From assembly GCA_963921795.1 (NCBI GenBank), contig OY997659.1, positions 55,417,872 to 55,481,871 on the forward strand: DNA of 64,000 nucleotides, read 5' to 3'. The number at the start of each line of letters is the position of its first letter. Within the stretch, counting starts at the first letter, position 1. The notes beneath the pieces are model-generated. The model made no database searches. It saw only the letters and a program-made list of their open reading frames with translations, and had not been told where the DNA came from. Shown here one piece after another: positions 11,779 through 21,597 of this stretch. Origin of the DNA: Nannobrachium achirus (lineage: Eukaryota > Chordata > Actinopteri > Myctophiformes > Myctophidae). The position numbers were made by a program, and so were the translations under genes.

Positions 11779-11867
11779 TGTAGTATAAAATGTTCTGGCG
11801 CTATCCAGCTTTGTGTGTCTCTATGCATGTTTATGTTAGGAGGTGTTAGGTTGTGTTAGGATGTGTT

Positions 11868-12128
11868 TTTAGTAAAACAATTGTATTTATGGATTCAAGT
11901 TTGTATTAATTTCAATCATAGTCATTATTGTATGATTTGGTTTCGGAATAAAATATTATATTTCAGTTTTTTGGGTGAATATTGAAGCCGTTTGATAGGA
12001 TTCCGGTATAGCCGATTTTCTATCAAGTCCCTCCAATTTCCATCTAATACCTAACCCTACATATTACATAGCTCCTCCCTTTAGGGGTTAGGTTTCTTGG
12101 TTGGCTCGTTATTTGCAAACTTAACCCG
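11868..12128 (+). repeat. Isolated promoter-array module, unit A
   Basis: A single copy of the module that later forms the promoter array: TTTAGTAAAACAATTGTATT through CTCCTCCCTTTAGGGGTTAG to GCTCGTTATTTGCAAACTTA. It is cut off from the main array by the transposon-remnant block that follows, so the array was probably once longer or was split by insertion. It has no ATG-donor end. Confidence 0.8.
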
Positions 12129-12769
12129 TTAAAAAAATAAATAAATAAAATAAATTAAAATCTTGCTGCACAGCCCTAACTGACATTACGGTAATGCATG
12201 CGCGGCCGCAACGTCCATTACGGTAATCCCAGTGGCCCTATCACGCGGCTAGAATGGATCACATGCCCTCCCACCTTCCAAACAGCACGCACACAGGACA
12301 GGAGGATAGTAGTTGGAGGAGGAGGATGCAGTGGTTTGTGAGTTTTTGTGAGAGAGAGAGAAAAAAAAGTTAACAACAAATGAAAACAAAAATGCTGGAG
12401 GAGGAGTAGGATTACATTATACTTTTGACCAGTTGCCATTTGCCATTATCGCAAAGAGGAGGAATTGGTGGTGATATGGTAAGCCTGAGAGTGGATGTGG
12501 ATAATGTCCAGCAGATTGCTTTGTGTTAACCTCTTAACAGGTCTGGGCCCGCCGGCCGTATTTTGACAAACAATCACGTTTAGCCAAGCCTCTGTTTCAC
12601 TTGCATTGCCAAGCTGTATGCCATTTTAAAAGATTCTTGTGATTCCGAATCTGCAAACCATTTGATTATAGCTCCGAAACTCACGCCGCAAACAACGCAG
12701 AAGTCCGACATAAACAAACAAACAAATATTCATAAATCTGCTGCTACTCACGTTTAGAGTTAGCCCTGA

Positions 12770-13206
12770 ATACATGGGGGACCCCCAGAGGGGTCCCCAA
12801 ATTATGTTGGGGGGTCCCCAGAAGTTTAGCTAAATGTTAACATTGTTTTCTCACTCAAAAGTAAACAGACCAACATACAGTATAAGTGTATACAGGGTAT
12901 CTGAACATTTCTAAAGTGACAATTTAAGGACGTCAAAGACCTCTTTAGTACCTCTGGTCAAACATTGGTCAAATTGTAAAATATTAGAGGCAGAAATTAT
13001 GAAAATAGCCAATCTACATGCTCACAACGCCTCGCGTTGCGAGGCGTTGTGAGCATGTAGATCGGCTATTTTCACAAAGGAATAGATGGGGTCAAACTAA
13101 ATGTTATGTCAACTCCTACAATTCCAAGTGCTCGTCATGGTGGGGGGTCCCCAGTTCAAATATGAATATTTTGGGGGTCACGGCCAGAAAAGGTTGAGAA
13201 CCACTG
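12770..13206 (-). mobile_element. hAT-type DNA transposon fragment, unit A
   Basis: On the minus strand the sequence starts CAGTGGTTCTCAACCTTTTC and continues into GTGACCCCC, the well-known end of many hAT/Charlie-type elements. The other end is not clear. No transposase frame is present, so it is a non-autonomous or truncated copy. Confidence 0.5.
13000..13074. other. Long near-perfect hairpin, 36-bp arms, unit A
   Basis: Arms 13000-13035 and 13039-13074 pair with one mismatch around a GTT loop. It lies inside the hAT-type fragment. Copies sit at 35939-36013 and 56514-56588. The shape fits a MITE-derived miRNA-like hairpin, but transcription is unknown. Confidence 0.8.
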
Positions 13207-14388
13207 GTGTAGAGGAAGGGTAAACATGATAAAATCCATACCCAAAAACCTCTGCGTAACAGCTCTACTGGACGTGCGTAAATGCGCAGCAGCGCGCCGA
13301 ACGTCAGACCAAGAGTGTTAGGGCTGTCATTAAAATAAATAAATTAAATAATAATAATAATAAATATATCAAAATAATAAAAAAATTTAAATAAAAAAAA
13401 TCCAGTCTATTAGACCTTTTTTGACCTTTTTATATGATCATGCAAATGTCTCCAAATGAAAACGCATAAACATACACTTAGTAAAACATGTGTAAAATAT
13501 TCATAGTTTAAAATATTCATATTTTGTAGTTTTATCATGTCCTTTGAAATTGGGCTAGGTAAGGCTTCAAAATGTGTCCACATTGTGTTTTTCAGCTCCT
13601 ATATGATAATAACAGTGTTATGCAGGCATCTATTTACTGAAAATATTTAGGCAAGGATTAAAAACCTGCTATTCCAGTAAGTTAAAACTTGTATTACTCG
13701 ATGTCAGTTGCACACAGAGTGACTATTTATTTCTGGGTAAAACTTCAAAATGAGACCATGCCCAATGCATTACTCCAAATGGTTTAAAAACGACAATCAA
13801 TTTACTTTGGGTACGCTGTGTATAGGCGTTTTTTGCAAATTATACAGGATTGTTAACAGGTTAAAGGAGTAGTTACCCTGTATGTTTTCACTGTGGTTGA
13901 GGGCTATGCTATGGAGCGTGTCTGGGTTGCTTTCTTTTAGGTGATAATAGAATTTAAGTGCTCTATTTTTTACTTTTATAATGATAATGAGTGGGTATTG
14001 TCCTAATTCTGCCCTGCAAGCATTGTTTGTTGTTGTCCGTTGGGTATATATATATTGGGTATAGTTCTGCATGCATTCTCAGTTTGGTGTTTTGCTATGC
14101 TCTAGTATATAATATATAGGCCTACAGCCTAATAGCCTACTGCATATTGAGCAATAAAATACAACTTGTTTGTCCAATTCTCAGATCAATTATTAGTTTC
14201 CATTCATTAGCTAACTAGCCAAAGTTCTGACATTTTGGCATGTAATCATGTTCATACTGCCCTTGTTGGTGGTGAGAACTGTACACTAACTTATACGATT
14301 TATGGATTGTGTAGTTATCATTTATGTTGTATGTAAAAGTTGCGGTATTAAGAGCTTATGTATTTAAATGTGCCGCCCTCCACCTGAC

Positions 14389-14473
14389 GAGTCGGTAGAG
14401 TATCTGCGCTCGCGCTAGTTGTGGGGGCTGGTCTGGCCAAGATGCCAGGGCTGAATTTTAGTCCCAGTCCACC
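14389..14473 (+). repeat. Possible tRNA-derived SINE head, unit A
   Basis: GAGTCGGTAGAGTATCTGCG resembles a tRNA D-arm/box A region and TTTTAGTCCCAGTCC a decayed box B about 55 bp later. No clear cloverleaf or 3' tail was found. Confidence 0.25.
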
Positions 14474-15248
14474 ACTGGAGGAAAGAGAGTGATAAGGAAT
14501 ATTCACCAATATGCTTGTGAGTTGATGTGTTTTTTTATTAAATTAGCCTAGATGTTATAGCTCGATGCCAGCTTATTCAGGGTTAAACTTTTAGTAAAAC
14601 AATTGTATTTATGGATTCAAGTTTGTAATAATTTCAATCAGAGTCATTATTGTATGATTTGGTTTCGGGATAAAATATTATATTTCAGTTTTTGGGTGAA
14701 TATTGAAGCCGTTTGATAGGAGTCCGGTATAGCCGATTTTCTATCAAGTCCCTCCAATTTCCATCTAATACCTAACCCTACATATTACATAGCTCCTCCC
14801 TTTAGGGGTTAGGTTTCTTGGTTGGCTCGTTATTTGCAAACTGAACTCACCTGGTGTTGTTTGAGAGACAGGGAGTGAGGAAGGAGAGAGAAGGAAGGTT
14901 GCACCGAAATGCCTGTGAGTAATATTATAGGTTTATTGAATTAGCCCAGATGTTATGCATTGAATACATATTATCTAAGGTTATGTTTTTAGTAAAACAA
15001 TTGTTTTTATCGATTCAAGCTTTCTTTGTTATGTCTTTGACTTGCATTGTCTTCAAAACACTTGGGATTGACTTGTATTTTACAGTGTGCTTTATAAGTA
15101 TAATGTGTCATTATCATCATTTTTACTGTATCATTTTATATTAACTGGTCAAGTGAACCTTAGTCAGGATGTGTTAGGGAGTGTTAGGATGTGTTAGGGT
15201 GTGTTAGGAACTTTATATTGGGTCTAGGGGAGGTAACTTGTGTTAGGG

Positions 15249-15351
15249 TATAAGAGGAGAAAGGATATCTTTTGTTTTCAGTTTACCCAACCTTTCTGTG
15301 AGAGAGATAGCGAGGGAGGAAAGAGAGTGAAAAGGAATATTGACCAATATG
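15249..15351 (+). promoter_or_regulatory. TATA promoter with leader and ATG, module 1 of unit A
   Basis: TATAAGAGG at 15249, initiator-like TTTTCAGTTT with its A at 15280 (31 bp after the first T), and ATG at 15349 followed by TTT and a GTGAGT donor. The spacing is what a TATA-driven start expects. GTGTTAGG repeats lie just upstream. Confidence 0.55.
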
Positions 15352-17601
15352 TTTGTGAGTTGATGTTGTGTTTTTTTATTAAATTAGCCTAGATGTTATA
15401 GCTCGATGCCAGATTATCCAGGGTTAAACTTTTAGTAAAACAATTGTATTTATGGATTCAAGTTTGTATTAATTTCAATCAGAGTCATTATTGTATGATT
15501 TGGGTTAGGGATAAAATATTATATTTCAGTTTTTGGGTGAATATTGAAGCCGTTTGATAGGATTCCGGTTTAACCAATCCTCTATCAAGTCCCTGCATTT
15601 TCCATCTAATACCTAACCCTACAAATGACCAAGCTCCTCCCTTTAGGGGTTAGGTTTCTTGGTTGGCTCGTTATGTGCAAACTTAACTCACCTGGTGTTG
15701 TTTGAGAGACAGAGAGTGAGGAAAGAGAGAAGGAAGGTTGCACCAAACAGAGAGTGAGGAAAGAGAGAAGGAAGGTTGCACCAAAATGCCTGTGAGTAAT
15801 ATTATAGGTTTATCGAATTAGCCCAGATTTTTTGCATTGAATACATATTATCTAGGGTTAGGTTTTTAGTAAATCAATTGTTTTTATCGATTCAAGCTTT
15901 CTTTGCTATATCTTTGACTTGCATTGTATTCAAAACACCTTGGGATTGAATTGTATGTGAAACAATTGTATTTATGGATTCAAGTTTGTTTTAATTTCAA
16001 TCAGAGTCATTATTGTATGATTTGGCTACGGGATAAAATATCAGTTTTTGGGTGAATATTGAAGCCGTTTGATAGGATTCCGGTATAGATAGCTCCTCCC
16101 TTTAGGGGTTAGGTTTCTTGGTTGGCTCGTTATTTGCAAACCTAACTCACCTGGTGTTGTTTGAGAGACAGAGAGTGAGGAAGGAGAGAGAAGGAAGGTT
16201 GCACCGAAATGCCTGTGAGTAATATTATAGGTTTATTGAATTAGCCCAGATGTTAGTTTTTGGGTGAATATTGAAGCCGTTTGATAGGATTCCGGTTTAA
16301 CCAATTGTCTATCAAGTCCATTCATTTTCCATCTAATACCTAACCCTACATATCATCCAGGGTTAAACTTTTAGTAAAACAATTGTATTTATGGATTCAA
16401 GTTTGTTTTAATTTCAATCAGAGTAATTATTTTATTATTTGGTTGCGTTAATACCTAACCCTACATATCATTTTTTTCTGTATTATTTTATGTTAACTTG
16501 TCAGGTTGGGCTATATTGTTTGGGTGTTTTGGCTGGTTGTTGCTTGCTTTCACAACTATTTATCAAACTTCCTTGCTCTTTAACCCAATTACAAGTTAGC
16601 CCCTAACCAAAACGGTACTTTGGTCAGGCCTGATGTAATATCAAGCTCTATTGTTCAATTTAATACCTAACCCTACAAATTACCAAGCTCCTCCCTTTAG
16701 GGGTTAGGTTTCTTGGTTGGCTCGTTATGTGCAAACTTAACTCACCTGGTGTTGTTTGAGAGACAGAGAGTGAGGAAAGAGAGAAGGAAGGTTGCACCAA
16801 ACAGAGAGTGAGGAAAGAGAGAAGGAAGGTTGCACCAAAATGCCTGTGAGTAATATTATAGGTTTATCGAATTAGCCCAGATTTTTTGCATTGAATACAT
16901 ATTATCTAGGGTTAGTTTTTTAGTAAATCAATTGTTTTTATCGATTCAAGCTTTCTTTGCTATATCTTTGACTTGCATTGTATTCAAAACACCTTGGGAT
17001 TGAATTGTATGTGAAACAATTGTATTTATGGATTCAAGTTTGTTTTAATTTCAATCAGAGTCATTATTGTATGATTTGGCTACGGGATAAAATATCAGTT
17101 TTTGGGTGAATATTGAAGCCGTTTGATAGGATTCCGGTATAGATAGCTCCTCCCTTTAGGGGTTAGGTTTCTTGGTTGGCTCGTTATTTGCAAACCTAAC
17201 TCACCTGGTGTTGTTTGAGAGACAGAGAGTGAGGAAGGAGAGAGAAGGAAGGTTGCACCGAAATGCCTGTGAGTAATATTATAGGTTTATTGAATTAGCC
17301 CAGATGTTATGCATTGAATACATATTATCTAAGGTTAGGTTTTTAGTAAAACAATTGTTTTTATCGATTCAAGCTTTCTTTGTTATGTAAAGACTTGCAT
17401 TGTCTTCAAAACACTTGGGATTGACTTGTATTTTACAGTGTGTTTTATAAGTATAATGTGTCATTATCCAAATTTTTACTGTATCATTTTATATTAACTG
17501 GTCAAGTGAACCTTAGTCAGGATGTGTTAGGGCGTGTTAGGCTGTGTTAGGGTGTGTTAGGAACTTTATATTGGGTCCAGGGGAGGTAACTTGTGTTAGG
17601 G

Positions 17602-17704
17602 TATAAGAGGAGAAAGGATATCTTTGTTTTTCAGTTTACCCAACCTTTCTGTGAGAGAGACAGCGAGGGAGGAAAGAGAGTGAAAAGGAATATTGACCAA
17701 TATG
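17602..17704 (+). promoter_or_regulatory. TATA promoter with leader and ATG, module 2 of unit A
   Basis: Same arrangement: TATAAGAGG at 17602 and ATG-TTT|GTGAGT at 17702, exactly 100 bp apart. Confidence 0.55.
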
Positions 17705-19954
17705 TTTGTGAGTTGATGTTGTGTTTTTTTATTAAATTAGCCTAGATGTTATAGCTCGATGCCAGATTATCCAGGGTTAAACTTTTAGTAAAACAATTGT
17801 ATTCATGGATTCAAGTTTGTATTAATTTCAATCAGATTCATTATTGTATGATTTGGGTTAGGGATAAAATATCATATTTCAGTTTTTGGGTGAATATTGA
17901 AGCCGTTTGATAGGATTCCGGTTTAACCAATCCTCTATCAAGTCCCTGCATTTTCCATCTGATACCTAACCCTACAAATTACCAAGCTCCTCCCTTTAGG
18001 GGTTAGGTTTCTTGGTTGGCTCGTTATGTGCAAACTTAACTCACCTGGTGTTGTTTGAGAGACAGAGAGTGAGGAAAGAGAGAAGGAAGGTTGCACCAAA
18101 CAGAGAGTGAGGAAAGAGAGAAGGAAGGTTGCACCAAAATGCCTGTGAGTAATATTATAGGTTTATCGAATTAGCCCAGATTTTTTGCATTGAATACATA
18201 TTATCTAGGGTTAGGTTTTTAGTAAATCAATTGTTTTTATCGATTCAAGCTTTCTTTGCTATATCTTTGACTTGCATTGTATTCAAAACACCTTGGGATT
18301 GAATTGTATGTGAAACAATTGTATTTATGGATTCAAGTTTGTTTTAATTTCAATCAGAGTCATTATTGTATGATTTGGCTACGGGATAAAATATCAGTTT
18401 TTGGGTGAATATTGAAGCCGTTTGATAGGATTCCGGTATAGATAGCTCCTCCCTTTAGGGGTTAGGTTTCTTGGTTGGCTCGTTATTTGCAAACCTAACT
18501 CACCTGGTGTTGTTTGAGAGACAGAGAGTGAGGAAGGAGAGAGAAGGAAGGTTGCACCGAAATGCCTGTGAGTAATATTATAGGTTTATTGAATTAGCCC
18601 AGATGTTAGTTTTTGGGTGAATATTGAAGCCGTTTGATAGGATTCCGGTTTAACCAATTGTCTATCAAGTCCATTCATTTTCCATCTAATACCTAACCCT
18701 ACATATCATCCAGGGTTAAACTTTTAGTAAAACAATTGTATTTATGGATTCAAGTTTGTTTTAATTTCAATCAGAGTAATTATTTTATTATTTGGTTGCG
18801 TTAATACCTAACCCTACATATCATTTTTTTCTGTATTATTTTATGTTAACTTGTCAGGTTGGGCTATATTGTTTGGGTGTTTTGGCTGGTTGTTGCTTGC
18901 TTTCACAACTATTTATCAAACTTCCTTGCTCTTTAACCCAATTACAAGTTAGCCCCTAACCAAAATGGTACTTTGGTCAGGCCTGATGTAATATCAAGCT
19001 CTATTGTTCAATTTAATACCTAACCCTACAAATTACCAAGCTCCTCCCTTTAGGGGTTAGGTTTCTTGGTTGGCTCGTTATGTGCAAACTTAACTCACCT
19101 GGTGTTGTTTGAGAGACAGAGAGTGAGGAAAGAGAGAAGGAAGGTTGCACCAAACAGAGAGTGAGGAAAGAGAGAAGGAAGGTTGCACCAAAATGCCTGT
19201 GAGTAATATTATAGGTTTATCGAATTAGCCCAGATTTTTTGCATTGAATACATATTATCTAGGGTTAGTTTTTTAGTAAATCAATTGTTTTTATCGATTC
19301 AAGCTTTCTTTGCTATATCTTTGACTTGCATTGTATTCAAAACACCTTGGGATTGAATTGTATGTGAAACAATTGTATTTATGGATTCAAGTTTGTTTTA
19401 ATTTCAATCAGAGTCATTATTGTATGATTTGGCTACGGGATAAAATATCAGTTTTTGGGTGAATATTGAAGCCGTTTGATAGGATTCCGGTATAGATAGC
19501 TCCTCCCTTTAGGGGTTAGGTTTCTTGGTTGGCTCGTTATTTGCAAACCTAACTCACCTGGTGTTGTTTGAGAGACAGAGAGTGAGGAAGGAGAGAGAAG
19601 GAAGGTTGCACCGAAATGCCTGTGAGTAATATTATAGGTTTATTGAATTAGCCCAGATGTTATGCATTGAATACATATTATCTAAGGTTAGGTTTTTAGT
19701 AAAACAATTGTTTTTATCGATTCAAGCTTTCTTTGTTATGTAAAGACTTGCATTGTCTTCAAAACACTTGGGATTGACTTGTATTTTACAGTGTGTTTTA
19801 TAAGTATAATGTGTCATTATCCAAATTTTTACTGTATCATTTTATATTAACTGGTCAAGTGAACCTTAGTCAGGATGTGTTAGGGCGTGTTAGGCTGTGT
19901 TAGGGTGTGTTAGGAACTTTATATTGGGTCCAGGGGAGGTAACTTGTGTTAGGG

Positions 19955-20057
19955 TATAAGAGGAGAAAGGATATCTTTGTTTTTCAGTTTACCCAACCTT
20001 TCTGTGAGAGAGACAGCGAGGGAGGAAAGAGAGTGAAAAGGAATATTGACCAATATG
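19955..20057 (+). promoter_or_regulatory. TATA promoter with leader and ATG, module 3 of unit A
   Basis: TATAAGAGG at 19955 and ATG-TTT|GTGAGT at 20055. This is the TATA-bearing module nearest gene B. Its intron to the zinc-finger exon would be about 1.4 kb. Confidence 0.55.
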
Positions 20058-20491
20058 TTTGTGAGTTGATGTTGTGTTTTTTTATTAAATTAGCCTAGAT
20101 GTTATAGCTCGATGCCAGATTATCCAGGGTTAAACTTTTAGTAAAACAATTGTATTCATGGATTCAAGTTTGTATTAATTTCAATCAGATTCATTATTGT
20201 ATGATTTGGGTTAGGGATAAAATATCATATTTCAGTTTTTGGGTGAATATTGAAGCCGTTTGATAGGATTCCGGTTTAACCAATCCTCTATCAAGTCCCT
20301 GCATTTTCCATCTGATACCTAACCCTACAAATTACCAAGCTCCTCCCTTTAGGGGTTAGGTTTCTTGGTTGGCTCGTTATGTGCAAACTTAACTCACCTG
20401 GTGTTGTTTGAGAGACAGAGAGTGAGGAAAGAGAGAAGGAAGGTTGCACCAAACAGAGAGTGAGGAAAGAGAGAAGGAAGGTTGCACCAAA

Positions 20492-20497
20492 ATGCCT
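20492..20497 (+). CDS. Candidate first coding exon (Met-Pro) nearest gene B
   Basis: ATG-CCT followed at once by the strong donor GTGAGT. The start context CACCAAAATGC has A at -3. Joining phase 0 to the exon at 21449 gives M-P-R-P-S-K-V-H, and the intron would be 951 bp. The exon itself has an in-frame TAG right before its acceptor, so an upstream ATG exon is required. Which of the copies is used cannot be told from sequence. Confidence 0.5.
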
Positions 20498-21448
20498 GTG
20501 AGTAATATTATAGGTTTATCGAATTAGCCCAGATGTTTTGCATTGAATACATATTATCTAAGGTTAGGTTTTTAGTAAATCAATTGTTTTTATCGATTCA
20601 AGCTTTCTTTGCTATATCTTTGACTTGCATTGTATTCAAAACACCTTGGGTTTGAATTGTATGTGAAACAATTGTATTTATGGACTCAAATTTGTTTTAA
20701 TTTCAATCAGAGTCATTATTGTATGATTTGGCTACGGGATAAAATATCAGTTTTTGGGTGAATATTGAAGCCGTTTGATAGGATTCCGGTTTAACCAATT
20801 GTCTATCAAGTCCATTCATTTTCCATCTAATACCTAACCCTACATATCATCCAGGGTTAAACTTTTAGTAAAACAATTGTATTTATGGATTCAAGTTTGT
20901 TTTAATTTCAATCAGAGTAATTATTTTATTATTTGGTTGCGTTAATACCTAACCCTACATATCATTTTTTTCTGTATTATTTTATGTTAACTTGTCAGGT
21001 TGGGCTATATTGTTTGGGTGTTTTGGCTGGTTGTTGCTTGCTTTCACAACTATTTATCAAACTTCCTTGCTCTTTAACCCAATTACAAGTTAGCCCCCTA
21101 ACCAAAACGGTACTTTGGTCAGGCCTGATGTAATATCAAGCTCTATTGTTCAATGGCCCAAAATTCTGCAAAACCCCTAACCCTGCTAAACTTATTCTGC
21201 CCAGCGCTGATCGGATCTTCCCACATGTTAGGATAATATGATTGGTTTGTTAATTTTTTGTTATAATATGAGATTTTTATTGGGTATTATTCAGTTACTT
21301 GATCAAATCCAAACAGAACAACTTACGCAAAACAGCAGGTTTCTTTTCTTACAGCTTGTCATGAAGTTTGGCTTTAGACCCAACTTCCTTCTAATTAAAA
21401 TTGCTATGTGACCCAATTACTGACAATCACCTTTTTTGACTCATCTAG

Positions 21449-21597
21449 AGACCGAGTAAAGTGCACGCTACCGTAGTCGCCTGTCCCATGGTCGGCTGTC
21501 GCCAAGGGGAGTGTTTTATAAAAACCCACCTGGTGAAAAAACACAAGGTGGAAAACGATGTCGAGAGAAATCTTATTCAAGATTATGCCAATGGCAG
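21449..21597 (+). CDS. Gene B exon: first C2H2 zinc finger
   Basis: Encodes RPSKVHATVVAC followed by a C-x4-C-x9-H-x4-H finger (CPMVGC ... HLVKKH) and ends NLIQDYANG. Enters in phase 0 after TCTAG and leaves in phase 2 at GGCAG|GTAAAG. Residue spacing is that of an atypical C2H2/BED-like finger, probably DNA-binding. Confidence 0.78.

Larger units (their letters stand above)
12129..14480. mobile_element. Nested transposon-remnant block, unit A
   Basis: No host gene seen. Pieces: AT-rich MITE-like ends at about 12130-12190 and 13315-13400; a likely element from TTAACCTCTTAACAGG (12529) to an inverted partner near 13850-13864; inside it a hAT-type end running backwards to 13206 (reverse complement begins CAGTGGTTCTCAACC); a long hairpin at 13000-13074; and near 14389-14470 a tRNA-like SINE head (TCGGTAGAG ... 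AGTCCCAGTCC). Limits are approximate and assignments rest on remembered terminal motifs. The same block is present in B and C. Confidence 0.5.
14481..21154 (+). promoter_or_regulatory. Tandem array of promoter/first-exon modules, upstream of gene B
   Basis: Degenerate modules of about 420-640 bp, grouped in a 2,353-bp higher-order repeat present in two full rounds. Two related module classes each end in a purine-rich leader, an ATG with one codon and a GTGAGT donor. ATG-CCT|GTGAGT starts at 14909, 15786, 16209, 16840, 17263, 18139, 18562, 19193, 19616 and 20492. ATG-TTT|GTGAGT starts at 15349, 17702 and 20055, and ATG-CTT|GTGAGT at 14511. After each donor both classes share GAATTAGCCCAGATGTTAT-like and TTTAGTAAAACAATTG sequence, so they are old duplicates. 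The phase 0 donors fit the acceptor of exon 21449-21597. Function as alternative promoters is inferred. Confidence 0.65.

Noticed and set aside
12171-13326. Single hAT element with CAGCCCTAAC/GTTAGGGCTG ends
   Set aside because: The ten-base ends match, but the 8-bp flanks (TTGCTGCA and TCATTAAA) do not, so one element spanning both is not supported.
14389-14473. Functional tRNA gene
   Set aside because: No cloverleaf can be built and box B is decayed; at most a SINE head.
14481-21154. Promoter modules as tandem LTRs
   Set aside because: Modules have a TATA and leader, but no TG..CA ends, no target-site duplications, no primer-binding site or internal genes were seen, and the array structure fits tandem duplication.
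21360-21408. ATG at 21360 (MKFGFRPNFLL) as gene start
   Set aside because: The frame ends in TGA before the zinc-finger exon and no donor lies in it.
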